A stretch of 37,297 nucleotides of DNA from Aquificota bacterium (GTDB lineage: Bacteria; Thermosulfidibacterota; Thermosulfidibacteria; Thermosulfidibacterales; B14-G1): positions 1 through 37,297 of the forward strand of contig WFSI01000034.1 in the NCBI GenBank assembly GCA_015486105.1. The letters are read 5' to 3'. Positions 1 through 8,085 of the stretch are shown here, in pieces; the stretch's first letter is position 1; each line of letters opens with the position of its first letter. The notes below the pieces were generated by a model that searched no databases, was not told the DNA's origin, and saw nothing but the letters and a program-made list of their open reading frames with translations. The position numbers were made by a program, and so were the translations under genes.

Positions 1-486
1 CATCTCTCTGTTAAATTTCTCCACAGCTTCGCCCAGTCTCGTAGACCTTATAGAGAGAAGATTGTCCTTGTAGATGTCCATATATCTCTCGTTCCTAAAG
101 TCTATGAACATCCCGCACTCTGGGCATTTTTCAGTCCTATAGGGTACCTGAACGTTACAAAAGGGACATGCCTTTGTATCCTCATCTAATCTTCCATGGA
201 GAAAATTCCACAGATGCTGCTTCGAGTCACCATCCAACTCGGTAAATTTTACAGCTACTCCATTATCGTCTTTACGCACTACCCTTCCCCTAACCTTGAG
301 AGGACCCGACGGAAGCTGCATCTCCAAATCCACATGGAAATCCTTGGGAAAACTCATCCCTGAGTTAACGAAGGTACCGAATAAGCTAACATCTCTGGTA
401 AAAGCATCATAAGTGGCACCACTAATATCCGTCGTAGAAAACTTAACGGGCACGTTGGCCGCACACCTCAAATCTAACCTAGCCAT
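1..486 (-). CDS. PilZ domain protein with C-terminal zinc ribbon (partial, 3' end outside window)
   Basis: My own translation of the reverse strand gives 162 residues that run off the left edge without a stop. Residues 3-7 form an RxxxR motif and residues 32-37 (DVSLFG) the DxSxxG motif, the two c-di-GMP-contacting motifs of PilZ domains, so this is probably a c-di-GMP receptor. After the PilZ barrel (to about residue 100) come two CxxC knuckles, C107/C110 and C121/C124, which look like a zinc ribbon, then a helical charged tail. The ATG at 484-486 is preceded by a good Shine-Dalgarno AGGAGG at about 492-498. No neighbour tells what it controls. The PilZ plus zinc-ribbon order is not an architecture I can name. 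The PilZ call is fairly secure; the output function is unknown. Confidence 0.8.
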   Translation of the reverse strand, partial: MARLDLRCAANVPVKFSTTDISGATYDAFTRDVSLFGTFVNSGMSFPKDFHVDLEMQLPSGPLKVRGRVVRKDDNGVAVKFTELDGDSKQHLWNFLHGRLDEDTKACPFCNVQVPYRTEKCPECGMFIDFRNERYMDIYKDNLLSIRSTRLGEAVEKFNREM

Positions 487-601
487 TTCTAACCTCCTCT
501 TTATATTTTACACAATTGTTTCATTATTAATTATCCATAAACCTATCCCGTTGACAGTCGTTTTTTTCAGAATGTCTCTGACTTTCCTAAGTGAGGTCTG
601 G

Positions 602-625
602 TTACGGAGGAGGAGCCCGAGCCAT
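602..625 (-). other. Candidate leader peptide (MARAPPP) with near-perfect Shine-Dalgarno
   Basis: On the minus strand, AAGGGGAGGTGAT (complement of 630-642) matches the anti-SD tail of 16S rRNA almost completely. It precedes an ATG at 623-625 and only seven codons, Met-Ala-Arg-Ala-Pro-Pro-Pro, then TAA at 602-604. Directly upstream is an imperfect hairpin (about 643-665, arms around ACCTG/CAGGT). The start of the PilZ gene lies about 115 bp downstream. Three prolines before a stop is a known ribosome-stalling context, which makes a regulatory leader conceivable. No promoter or terminator is clear, so this may be chance. Confidence 0.25.
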
Positions 626-765
626 GATTATCACCTCCCCTTACTTACCTGAAGCCAGGTGAGTATCTCTTACTAAAAAACTTCCAAAAACAGCATTCTA
701 TAAAACTGGAGAATTAAAATCCCTTAGTCGGATTATTACTATAACTACAAATTTTAGACAAGCGA

Positions 766-787
766 ATAAGGGAAAAATCTCCCTTAT
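766..787. terminator. Weak stem-loop downstream of kdsD
   Basis: ATAAGGGA (766-773) and TCCCTTAT (780-787) form a perfect 8-bp stem with a 6-base loop, 45 bp past the kdsD stop. There is no clear T-run on the minus strand after it, so it is at best a weak terminator or an RNA 3'-end stabiliser for the pyrG-kdsA-kdsD transcript. Confidence 0.3.
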
Positions 788-831
788 CATTAGGTAAAAT
801 AAAGTAATAGCATGAGATACTGGGTTTTAGG

Positions 832-1806
832 CTATACGATGCCTGCTTTTAAAAGATCATGGAGATGGATAATGCCTGTGGGTTTTCCCTCTTCATTGGG
901 AACCACTAGAGCAGTTATAGAATGTTTCTCCATTACCTGAAGAGCCCGGGCAGCTAAGGCATCGCCATAGATGGTCTTAGGGTTCTTGGTCATAACCTGG
1001 CCTGCCTCCAACTCAAAGAAGGACCTCCCATGGCGCTCCAGGATCCTTCTCAAATCCCCATCTGTTATAACACCTTGGAGGCGCCCTTGATAATCGACGA
1101 CGGTGGTTATACCAAGACGCTTGGAAGATATTTCCAAGATAACATCCTTCATAGTCGTCTCTAAATTAACTAAAGGCATCTCTTTGCCAACATGCATAAG
1201 GTCCTCCACCTTCAGGAGAAGCCTCTTCCCTATAATGCCTCCAGGATGAAGAAGGGCAAAATCCTCCTCAGAAAAGCCCTTCATCTCCAAGAGGGCCACA
1301 GCCAAAGCATCTCCCATGGCCAAAGCCGCTGTGGTACTAGCCGTGGGAGCCATGGCTAAAGAGGACGCTTCCTCCTCCACCGAAACATCCAAGACCACAT
1401 CGCTTCTCTTCGCCAAGGTAGAACTATGCTTTCCTGTCAGGGCAATGAGAGGAATTGCCAAGCGCTTGATAACAGGCAATAGAGATAAAATCTCCGCTGT
1501 CTCCCCACTATTGGAGATGGCCAAAACAGCGTCCCCTTTAACCACCATGCCCAGATCCCCATGGCTTCCCTCGGCGGGATGGAGGAAAAAGGAAGGTGTC
1601 CCTGTACTGGCCATGGTGGCAGAAATCTTTCTTCCCACTATTCCCGACTTTCCCATTCCCGTGACAACCACCCTCCCTTTACACCTATAGAGAAGCCCCA
1701 CAGCTTGGACAAAAGAGTTGTTTAAGCGAGTCAAAAGGTCACCTACAGCTTTCTGTTCAACACTGATCACTCTTCGAGCTACCCTAAGGACATCATCCGG
1801 TTTCAC
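832..1806 (-). CDS. kdsD: Arabinose-5-phosphate isomerase, SIS + two CBS domains
   Basis: The 324-residue protein has the KdsD/KpsF/GutQ architecture: an SIS sugar-phosphate isomerase domain at about 35-170 and a CBS pair at about 205-320. Visible family motifs are GMGKSGIVGRKIS, HPAEGSHGDLGM, the phosphate-binding SNSGETAEI and LHPGGIIGKRL. It converts ribulose-5-phosphate to arabinose-5-phosphate, the first step of KDO synthesis, in the cytoplasm. The GTG start overlaps the kdsA stop (GTGA, 4 bp), indicating translational coupling as the last gene of pyrG-kdsA-kdsD. The kdsC and lpt genes that often follow in proteobacteria are not here. Length is typical of the family. GutQ-type isomerases share the fold, but adjacency to kdsA favours kdsD. 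Confidence 0.93.
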   Translation of the reverse strand: MKPDDVLRVARRVISVEQKAVGDLLTRLNNSFVQAVGLLYRCKGRVVVTGMGKSGIVGRKISATMASTGTPSFFLHPAEGSHGDLGMVVKGDAVLAISNSGETAEILSLLPVIKRLAIPLIALTGKHSSTLAKRSDVVLDVSVEEEASSLAMAPTASTTAALAMGDALAVALLEMKGFSEEDFALLHPGGIIGKRLLLKVEDLMHVGKEMPLVNLETTMKDVILEISSKRLGITTVVDYQGRLQGVITDGDLRRILERHGRSFFELEAGQVMTKNPKTIYGDALAARALQVMEKHSITALVVPNEEGKPTGIIHLHDLLKAGIV

Positions 1807-2624
1807 TCCCCCATGGCCTCCCGAATCTTGAGCATCCTCTCCAATATTCCAGGAAGGCGACTCAGAGGAATCATATTAGGACCATCAGACAGGGCCTTAG
1901 ATGGATTAGGATGAACCTCCATAAAAAGGGCATAACAACCTACCGCCACCGCAGCCCGAGCCAAGGGTTCCACAAACTCCATCTGTCCACCAGACATCCC
2001 TCCCCCTCCACCAGGGAGCTGCACGGCATGGGTAGCATCAAAGACCACAGGATAGCCCAAGGAAGCCATCACAGAAATGGATCTGAAATCCACCACAAGA
2101 TTGTTGTACCCAAAAAAAGTACCCCTTTCAGTGAGAAGTATCTTACCGTTCCCCGTACTCTCAATCTTCTCCACCACATACTTCATATCCCAAGGACCCA
2201 TAAACTGACCCTTCTTCACGTTCACAGGTTTACCCGCCTCTGAAGCCTCCAAAAGCAGATCCGTTTGCCTGCAAAGAAAAGCCGGGATCTGAAGAGCATC
2301 CAACACCTTGGATGCTGCCTCCACTTCCGTTTCCTTGTGAACATCAGAAAGCACAGGAATACCGTACCTCTCTTTCACATTATGCAACATCTCCAATCCC
2401 ATAAGGAGACCCGGCCCTCTAAAGGAACGAAGGGATGTACGATTCGCCTTGTCATAGGAGGCCTTGAAAATCACAGGAACACCCAAACTCTCTCTAACCT
2501 CTAAAAGACTCTCAGCCACTTGATAAAGGAGATCTTGGCTCTCTATGACACAGGGACCAGCTATAAGAGCCAAGGGCTGGCCGGGGCCTATAACAACTGT
2601 GCCTACCTTAACCCTTCTGACCAT
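1803..2624 (-). CDS. kdsA: 3-deoxy-8-phosphooctulonate (KDO8P) synthase, Cys/metal-type
   Basis: The 273-residue protein condenses arabinose-5-phosphate with phosphoenolpyruvate to give KDO8P. Family motifs are [10 protein letters not shown] at 20-29, [33 protein letters not shown] and [13 protein letters not shown]25 in AGPC is at the position of the metal-binding cysteine of Aquifex-type, metal-dependent KDO8P synthases, where E. coli has asparagine; the His (DATH) and later Glu and Asp ([15 protein letters not shown]) fit the remaining ligands. The ATG at 2622-2624 lies inside the end of pyrG (17-bp overlap), and its stop overlaps the GTG of kdsD. It is the middle gene of the pyrG-kdsA-kdsD operon, which links CTP supply to KDO activation. 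Confidence 0.96.
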   Translation of the reverse strand: MVRRVKVGTVVIGPGQPLALIAGPCVIESQDLLYQVAESLLEVRESLGVPVIFKASYDKANRTSLRSFRGPGLLMGLEMLHNVKERYGIPVLSDVHKETEVEAASKVLDALQIPAFLCRQTDLLLEASEAGKPVNVKKGQFMGPWDMKYVVEKIESTGNGKILLTERGTFFGYNNLVVDFRSISVMASLGYPVVFDATHAVQLPGGGGGMSGGQMEFVEPLARAAVAVGCYALFMEVHPNPSKALSDGPNMIPLSRLPGILERMLKIREAMGE

Positions 2625-4218
2625 GAGTCCTCCTCTCCCAGGACTTCTCCACCAACTTTCTGAAGAGGGGATGGGGTCTTAAAGGCCTAGACTTAAATTC
2701 GGGATGGAACTGGACCCCAACAAACCAGGGATGATCCTTCACCTCTACAATCTCCACCAGATCCCTCTTAGGATAAATGCCAGCTATTATCATACCTTTA
2801 TCTTTAAGAAGATCCCTATACTCGTTATTGAACTCATAACGATGCCGGTGCCGCTCCACAATCTCCTCTATACCATAAGCTTCATAGGCCATAGTATCCT
2901 TCTTTAAAAAACAGGGGTATGCACCAAGTCTCATGGTTCCTCCCTTATCCACAATACCTTCCTGCTCAGGGGAAAGATGGATCACAGGGTAGGGAGTATC
3001 CGTACTAAACTCCGTGCTCCCAGCTCCCTCTAACCCACAAACATTCCTGGCAAACTCCACCACGGCACATTGCATCCCTAAGCAGATGCCTAAAAAGGGT
3101 ATCCCCTCCCCCCGGACATAAGAGATGGCCTTGATCTTTCCTTCTATTCCTCTAGAACCAAAGCCCCCGGGAACGATTACACCATCCAGATTCTCCAAAA
3201 GGCGAGCACCCTCCCTCTCAACATCCTCAGCATCTACCCACCTAATAGTCACCCTCAACCTGTGATAGGCCCCTCCGTGGTGGAGGGCCTCTACCAAGCT
3301 CTTATAAGAATCTCTGAGGTTAGCATACTTCCCCACAATGCCTATCTCCACCTCCCCTTGGGGCTCCTTCATCCTAGAAACCACCTGAGCCCAAGGGGCA
3401 AGATCTACCTCCTTCTGAGGAAGCTCAAGCTTCCCTACAACTATGTCTCCCAAGCCCTCTTTATCAAATATAAGGGGAACCTCGTATATCACATCCACGT
3501 CCTTGGCAGTTATAACCGCTCCTTCCTCTACATTACAGAAAAGGGAAATCTTAGCCTTGATATCATGGGGAAGAAACCTGTTGGTCCTACATAGCAAAAC
3601 ATCAGGCTGGATACCAATAGCCCTCAACTCCTTCACACTGTGCTGGGTAGGCTTAGTCTTTAGCTCACCGGCTGTTTCTATGTAAGGCACCAAGGTGAGA
3701 TGGACATATAAAACGTTCCTCCTTCCCTCCTCCAAGCCAAACTGCCTTATAGCTTCCAAAAAAGGTAGGCTCTCAATGTCTCCCACTGTGCCCCCCACCT
3801 CAACAATGACCACATCCACATCCTTAGCCACCTTACGAATGGAACCTTTGATCTCATTGGTGATATGTGGGATCACTTGAACCGTGCCTCCAAGAAACTC
3901 TCCTCTCCTCTCCTTGGTAATGACAGAGTAATAGATACAACCCGTGGTCACGTTATTATCCTTGGTGAGTTTGACATGGGTAAACCTTTCATAGTGACCT
4001 AGATCCAAATCGGTTTCGGCTCCGTCTTCCGTCACGTAAACCTCTCCATGTTGAAAGGGATTCATAGTTCCAGGATCCACATTGATATAAGGATCAAACT
4101 TCAGAAAGGTGACTTTAAACCCCCTGGCCTCCAAAAGGGCCCCAATAGATGCCGACGCTATGCCCTTTCCCAGAGAGGAGAGCACCCCTCCCGTCACAAA
4201 TACGTACTTGGTCTTCAC
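2608..4218 (-). CDS. pyrG: CTP synthase (glutamine-hydrolysing)
   Basis: The 536-residue protein makes CTP from UTP, ATP and glutamine. The N-terminal amidoligase domain (about 1-265) starts with [16 protein letters not shown], the hallmark of the family, and contains [11 protein letters not shown]. The C-terminal class I glutaminase domain (about 290-530) has VPGGFGSRG, the nucleophile region GICLGMQ (about 375-382) and the catalytic HPEF near the end. The start is GTG at 4216-4218 with a GGGGGG-type SD just upstream. It is first in an operon with kdsA and kdsD, sensible because CMP-KDO synthesis consumes CTP. A likely promoter and a large inverted repeat lie in the 170-base leader. Full length with all catalytic motifs intact. 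Confidence 0.97.
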   Translation of the reverse strand: MKTKYVFVTGGVLSSLGKGIASASIGALLEARGFKVTFLKFDPYINVDPGTMNPFQHGEVYVTEDGAETDLDLGHYERFTHVKLTKDNNVTTGCIYYSVITKERRGEFLGGTVQVIPHITNEIKGSIRKVAKDVDVVIVEVGGTVGDIESLPFLEAIRQFGLEEGRRNVLYVHLTLVPYIETAGELKTKPTQHSVKELRAIGIQPDVLLCRTNRFLPHDIKAKISLFCNVEEGAVITAKDVDVIYEVPLIFDKEGLGDIVVGKLELPQKEVDLAPWAQVVSRMKEPQGEVEIGIVGKYANLRDSYKSLVEALHHGGAYHRLRVTIRWVDAEDVEREGARLLENLDGVIVPGGFGSRGIEGKIKAISYVRGEGIPFLGICLGMQCAVVEFARNVCGLEGAGSTEFSTDTPYPVIHLSPEQEGIVDKGGTMRLGAYPCFLKKDTMAYEAYGIEEIVERHRHRYEFNNEYRDLLKDKGMIIAGIYPKRDLVEIVEVKDHPWFVGVQFHPEFKSRPLRPHPLFRKLVEKSWERRTHGQKG

Positions 4219-4333
4219 ACCTATCCCCCCTTAATACCTCTACCCATACAGTATCAACACCTACTCCCTGAGCTTCTCCCACCTCCTTGGCCCATGGGTG
4301 TCCCCAAATTAAACACAAAAAACCCTCCAGAAA

Positions 4334-4394
4334 AACCCGTTGGACACGAGCCACATCGAAAACACAGTTACTATCACTCACCCCCCAACGGGTT
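4334..4394 (-). promoter_or_regulatory. Inverted repeat in the pyrG leader, possible attenuator or operator
   Basis: AACCCGTTGG (4334-4343) and CCAACGGGTT (4385-4394) are perfect 10-bp inverted arms separated by 41 bp. Read on the pyrG strand, the second arm runs into TTT, and a T6 run follows eight bases later. The first arm overlaps the predicted transcription start, and a G6 run follows it. A leader terminator or a DNA operator would both fit. If transcription starts near 4389-4391, only part of the first arm is transcribed, which weakens the RNA version. Confidence 0.35.
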
Positions 4395-4397
4395 GGG

Positions 4398-4427
4398 ATG
4401 ATAAGGCCCCCCACCGACTTCTGTCAA
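4398..4427 (-). promoter_or_regulatory. Predicted sigma-70-type promoter of pyrG-kdsA-kdsD
   Basis: On the minus strand TTGACA (complement of 4422-4427), an 18-bp spacer and TATCAT (complement of 4398-4403) match the -35 perfectly and the -10 in five of six positions. The start would be near 4390, leaving a leader of about 170 bases before the GTG of pyrG. Confidence 0.55.
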
Positions 4428-4472
4428 TTCCTTCCCAAAGCCAAGAAATTTATTAAAATAGTATCAACTATC

Positions 4473-4502
4473 TTGACAATAATCAACTAAGAATTATAAT
4501 TC
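4473..4502 (+). promoter_or_regulatory. Consensus promoter of hsp20 with overlapping palindrome
   Basis: TTGACA (4473-4478), a 16-bp spacer and TATAAT (4495-4500) match the housekeeping consensus at all twelve positions. The -10 sits inside a perfect 12-bp palindrome, GAATTATAATTC (4491-4502), a possible operator. CAACTA recurs at 4465-4470, 4484-4489 and 4515-4520 around it. The remainder of the pyrG/hsp20 gap (4219-4532) holds the pyrG promoter and leader described separately. I see no CIRCE element. Confidence 0.75.
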
Positions 4503-4532
4503 AATAAAAATATCCAACTAAGGAGGTGTAAC

Positions 4533-4979
4533 ATGGCTATCGTGAGAAGGGATCCTTTCAGGGAGTTGAATCTCCTTAGAAGTCAGATGGACAGGATCTT
4601 TGAAGATTTAGTGGGCAGAAGCGACAAAGAAGAATGGGGAAAGGCATCCTGGTATCCCCCCGTGGATATTTATGAGACGGAAGGCGACATCGTACTGAAA
4701 GCCGAGATCCCTGGAGTAGACCAAAAGGACATGGAAATCAAAGTGGAAGACGATACTCTAATACTTAGAGGAGAAAAGAAGGTAGAACGGGATACCAAGA
4801 CAGAAAACTTCCTCAGAGCGGAAAGGGCCTATGGAGCCTTTCAGAGAAGTTTCGCCCTACCACAAACGGTAGACAGGGAAAATATAAAAGCCAGCCTTAA
4901 GAAGGGAGTCCTCACTCTGATCCTACCCAAAAAAGAAGAAGTAAAACCTAAACAGATCTCCATCCAAGTAGAAGTATAA
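4533..4979 (+). CDS. Small heat shock protein, Hsp20/alpha-crystallin family
   Basis: The 148-residue protein is an ATP-independent holdase chaperone that would bind unfolding proteins in the cytoplasm. The alpha-crystallin domain spans about 40-135, with AEIPGVDQKDMEIKVED, LILRGEKK and the signature ASLKKGVLTLILPKK. The C-terminal I-x-I anchor needed for oligomer assembly is present as ISI. A strong SD (AGGAGGTG, 4521-4528) precedes the ATG. It has its own consensus promoter and is followed by a hairpin at 4992-5014, so it is probably mostly monocistronic. Length is normal. Which heat-shock regulator acts here cannot be read from the sequence. Confidence 0.95.
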   Translation: MAIVRRDPFRELNLLRSQMDRIFEDLVGRSDKEEWGKASWYPPVDIYETEGDIVLKAEIPGVDQKDMEIKVEDDTLILRGEKKVERDTKTENFLRAERAYGAFQRSFALPQTVDRENIKASLKKGVLTLILPKKEEVKPKQISIQVEV

Positions 4980-4991
4980 CCCCTGTTCCCC

Positions 4992-5016
4992 AGGCCAGGC
5001 TTCCAGCCTGGCCTTT
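4992..5016 (+). terminator. Hairpin after hsp20
   Basis: AGGCCAGGCT (4992-5001) and AGCCTGGCCT (5005-5014) form a perfect GC-rich 10-bp stem with a 3-base loop. Only TT follows before a C-run, so termination may be partial and some transcripts may continue into nrdJ, which has no convincing promoter of its own. Confidence 0.6.
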
Positions 5017-5054
5017 CCCCCTCCTTTACCCTATCTTAACAAAAAGGAGGAGAT

Positions 5055-7250
5055 ATGAAACTGGGTCCCCACGCTTTAAGGATTCTAGAGAAGCGGTATC
5101 TGCTGAAAGATCCCAAGGGAAGGCTGATAGAGTCCCCCCAAACACTCTTCCGAAGGGTGGCCCAGGCCATAGCGAAAGGGGAAAAGGAAACCCACAAGTG
5201 GGAAGAAGCCTTTTACAACATGATGACCCAACTCTTATTCCTCCCCAACAGTCCCTGCCTTATGAACGCAGGAACAAAGCTGGGTCAGCTAGCAGCCTGC
5301 TTTGTTTTACCCATAGAAGATTCCATGGAATCTATCTTTCAAACCTTAAAGGAAGCAGCTGTCATCCACAAGAGCGGGGGAGGAACGGGTTTTGATTTTT
5401 CCAAGCTCCGTCCCAGAGGGGATGTCGTGAAGTCCACCGCTGGGGTTTCCAGCGGCCCTGTCTCTTTTATCAAAGTCTTCGACGCCGCCACAGAAGAGAT
5501 AAAACAGGGAGGCAAAAGGAGGGGAGCCAACATGGCTGTACTCTCTGGAAACCACCCCGATATCATGGAATTCATAAGGGCCAAAGAGAGACCGGGTCAC
5601 CTGCCCAACTTCAACCTCTCAGTAGCTCTGGATCAAACCTTTATGGAGGCCTTGGAAGAAGCTAAGGACTATCCCCTAAGAAACCCCAGAAACGGCCAAG
5701 TAGTAAGACGCCTCTCGGCCTTGGAGGTCTTCTCCCTCATTTCCCGTATGGCATGGAAGGGCGGAGAACCGGGCATCCTCTTCTTAGACAGGGTAAACGC
5801 CTTCAATCCTACCCCTTCCCTGGGCAAAATAGAGAGCACCAACCCCTGCGGCGAGCAACCCCTCCTTCCCTATGAGAGCTGTGTTTTAGGCTCCATAAAT
5901 CTATCCGCCATGATCCAAAACGGGTCTATCGACTGGGACCTACTCAAAGATACTGTAGAAAAAGGAACAAGGTTCCTGGACAACATGATAGAGGTAAACC
6001 TCTATCCTCTATCTCCCATAAGAAAAAGAACCCTTCTCACTCGAAAGATAGGCTTGGGAGTTATGGGTTTTGCAGACATGCTCATAAAATTAGGAATTCC
6101 CTACGCCTCCGCCCAGGCCCAAGAAATAGCCAAAAAAGTGATGGCCTTCATCCAGTTCCATTCCAAAAAGACCTCTGTAGTCTTAGCCCGGGAAAGAGGA
6201 GCATTCCCCCTTTACCCAGAGAGCATTTATAATCAGAGTAATCTGCAATCTCTCCTCAACATCTCCGAAACCCCCCACCTTCCCTGGGACTCTCTAATAG
6301 AAGAGATAAAAAAGGAAGGTATCCGAAACGCCACTACCACCACCATCGCTCCCACAGGAACCATTAGCCTAATTGCAGGGGTTTCCAGTGGCATAGAGCC
6401 ACTCTTTGCTTTAGCTTACAGGAGAAGGATGATGGGAGAAACCCTGGAGTACGTGCATCCCTTAGCACAAAGAATACTGGAAAACCTGGATAAAGATCTC
6501 TGGGAAAAGGTAGTGGAAGAAGGAAATCTGGAAAAGACTCCCCTGGACCCCTCTCTTAAAAACCTTTTGGCCACAGCCTACGAGATCCCCCCTGAGACCC
6601 ATGTGGAGATGCAGGCCGCCTTCCAGCTCTTCACGGACAATGCCGTATCCAAAACCGTTAATTTACCCCATAATGCCACGCCCCAGGACGTAGAAGAAGT
6701 ATACAGACTCGCCTACAAAAAGGGGTGCAAGGGTATCACTGCCTTCAGGGACAGAAGCCGGGAACAGGTGGTGGTAACGGGAAGAAAAGAGGAGGACTTA
6801 AGACCCCGATCAAGGCCCCAGGTAACTCGGGGAGCCACATGGAAAATCCTCACGGGCTGTGGCAATCTATACGTCACCATCAATGAAGACCAACACGGTT
6901 TATGCGAGGTTTTCTCCCAAATGGGAAAGACAGGGGGCTGCGCCGCTTCCCAACTGGAAGCCACCAGCCGGCTAATATCCTTAGCTCTCAGGTCAGGCAT
7001 ATCAATAAATGCTCTCCTCAAACAGCTTCAAGGTATCAGGTGTCCCATGCCTTCCTGGGATCAGGGAGAACAGATCCTCTCCTGCTCCGATGCCATAGCC
7101 AAGGCTATAATACGCCACCTAAGGCTAACCAAAGGGGAGGGGAAAAAGAGATTCAGGGGTCACGGAGGGGTATGCCCGGAATGCGGTCACCTTCTCATAA
7201 CGGAGGAGGGATGCATCAGTTGCCCCTTCTGTGGTTACTCTCCCTGTTGA
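5055..7250 (+). CDS. nrdJ: Adenosylcobalamin-dependent (class II) ribonucleoside-diphosphate reductase
   Basis: The 731-residue protein reduces ribonucleotides to deoxyribonucleotides using adenosylcobalamin, with no oxygen requirement. It shows NSPCLMNAG at 65-73, the redox cysteine C82 (AACFVLP), GGGTGFDFSKLRP at 108-120, and the catalytic block NPCGE at 263-267 with thiyl cysteine C265 and redox partner C276, eleven residues on as in Thermotoga NrdJ. PTGTIS and the C-terminal TSCPD-like domain (about 590-700) follow. The tail CPECG...CISCPFCGYSPC is a cysteine-rich knuckle for re-reduction or zinc. The SD AAGGAGGAG sits just before the ATG. The last 35 bp overlap the oppositely transcribed DUF2520 gene. 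It requires B12, which fits an anaerobe. Confidence 0.96.
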   Translation: MKLGPHALRILEKRYLLKDPKGRLIESPQTLFRRVAQAIAKGEKETHKWEEAFYNMMTQLLFLPNSPCLMNAGTKLGQLAACFVLPIEDSMESIFQTLKEAAVIHKSGGGTGFDFSKLRPRGDVVKSTAGVSSGPVSFIKVFDAATEEIKQGGKRRGANMAVLSGNHPDIMEFIRAKERPGHLPNFNLSVALDQTFMEALEEAKDYPLRNPRNGQVVRRLSALEVFSLISRMAWKGGEPGILFLDRVNAFNPTPSLGKIESTNPCGEQPLLPYESCVLGSINLSAMIQNGSIDWDLLKDTVEKGTRFLDNMIEVNLYPLSPIRKRTLLTRKIGLGVMGFADMLIKLGIPYASAQAQEIAKKVMAFIQFHSKKTSVVLARERGAFPLYPESIYNQSNLQSLLNISETPHLPWDSLIEEIKKEGIRNATTTTIAPTGTISLIAGVSSGIEPLFALAYRRRMMGETLEYVHPLAQRILENLDKDLWEKVVEEGNLEKTPLDPSLKNLLATAYEIPPETHVEMQAAFQLFTDNAVSKTVNLPHNATPQDVEEVYRLAYKKGCKGITAFRDRSREQVVVTGRKEEDLRPRSRPQVTRGATWKILTGCGNLYVTINEDQHGLCEVFSQMGKTGGCAASQLEATSRLISLALRSGISINALLKQLQGIRCPMPSWDQGEQILSCSDAIAKAIIRHLRLTKGEGKKRFRGHGGVCPECGHLLITEEGCISCPFCGYSPC

Positions 7251-8085
7251 TCATATCCTCCATAGCTCTCAGGGCATCCGGGGAGACGGGAAGACTACCT
7301 TCCCGAATCATCTGGAGGGTCCTCAAAGCCATGAAGCAGTAAAAATCCTTCAACTTCCCATAGGGCTGAAGGCTCTTTAGATGACACTCTATGGTACCAG
7401 AATCCCCCCTTACTAAGGGACCCGTAAGGGCCTGAGGGACTCCGCAGGACTTAGCATTTCTCAGGGTACCATCCACCAACGCTCCTAAGCCAGACAGTCC
7501 CTCCTTCCAAGGTATCCCTGCGGCTTCCATGGCCTTGAGGGCCTCGTAGAGAAGGGTAATAAGATAGTTGGACGCTATACATGCTGCAAGGTGGTAAAGG
7601 GGTTTCTGGGCAGCGTTAATTTCCATAGCCACCCCCCCTAAGGCCCCCACCACCTTCTTCCCCCACTCAAGGCCTACTCCATCGCCTTCTAAAGTGAAGT
7701 AGGATCCTGGAAGATTAGACACAGCTTCCTCCAAACTGGCGAAACTCTGAAGGGGATGAAGGGACAGCCTATGCCCCTCGCCCAGGATAAGGGAAGAGTG
7801 AAGGCCACTGGTATGTACGAGGAGGGCAGCAGGGTAAAGGCGGCGCAATCTCTTTGCAACACCCTCAATGGCATCATCCCTAACGGCTATGAGAAAAACA
7901 GGGGAGGAAGGCAGATCCTCTATGAAAAGGCTTCCAGGTACCTCTCCCTCAAGGAGATTTATAGCCCTCTTGAGGGCCCCGGGATCCCGATCCGCCAAAC
8001 CCTGGATCCCATAACCCTTCTTCCGAAGGGCCACAGCCAAGGCTGTTCCCACCCGGCCCAGACCCACAATAGAAACTACAGTCAT
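7216..8085 (-). CDS. Rossmann-fold/DUF2520 putative oxidoreductase
   Basis: The 289-residue protein begins with a dinucleotide-binding fold, VSIVGLGRVGTALAVAL (GxGxxG at about 8-13), followed by an acidic residue after the second strand (GLADRD). From about 150 on it matches my knowledge of DUF2520, an all-helical domain found after such Rossmann domains and resembling ketopantoate or pyrroline-carboxylate reductases. Conserved-looking pieces include SLHPLQSFAS and the helix LAACIASNYLITLLYEAL. The substrate is unknown. Its ATG overlaps the stop of the upstream secreted-protein gene (ATGA), and its 3' end overlaps nrdJ tail to tail by 35 bp. Family call good; reaction not known. Confidence 0.8.
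   Translation of the reverse strand: MTVVSIVGLGRVGTALAVALRKKGYGIQGLADRDPGALKRAINLLEGEVPGSLFIEDLPSSPVFLIAVRDDAIEGVAKRLRRLYPAALLVHTSGLHSSLILGEGHRLSLHPLQSFASLEEAVSNLPGSYFTLEGDGVGLEWGKKVVGALGGVAMEINAAQKPLYHLAACIASNYLITLLYEALKAMEAAGIPWKEGLSGLGALVDGTLRNAKSCGVPQALTGPLVRGDSGTIECHLKSLQPYGKLKDFYCFMALRTLQMIREGSLPVSPDALRAMEDMINRESNHRRGN

Larger units (their letters stand above)
487..831. other. AT-rich intergenic region without a supported ordinary gene
   Basis: This 345-bp gap separates the kdsD stop from the start of the PilZ gene. It contains a very strong Shine-Dalgarno followed by a 7-codon reading frame on the minus strand (602-625), a second short SD-ATG pair on the plus strand (ATG at 624, 12 codons), and a stem-loop at 766-787. 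A TTGACA at 551-556 on the plus strand has no matching -10. An open plus-strand frame over 413-652 runs antisense into the PilZ gene and has no protein-like features, so I do not call it. Confidence 0.5.

Noticed and set aside
413-652. 79-codon open frame on the plus strand
   Set aside because: It runs antisense across the start of the PilZ gene, lacks an SD, and its product is low-complexity hydrophobic sequence without family features.
4115-4414. 99-codon minus-strand frame overlapping the pyrG start
   Set aside because: Same strand, different frame as pyrG, starts upstream of the predicted transcription start, and has no recognisable protein motifs.
4219-4532. CIRCE or other classical heat-shock operator before hsp20
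   Set aside because: No TTAGCACTC/GAGTGCTAA-type repeat is present; the palindrome seen is different.
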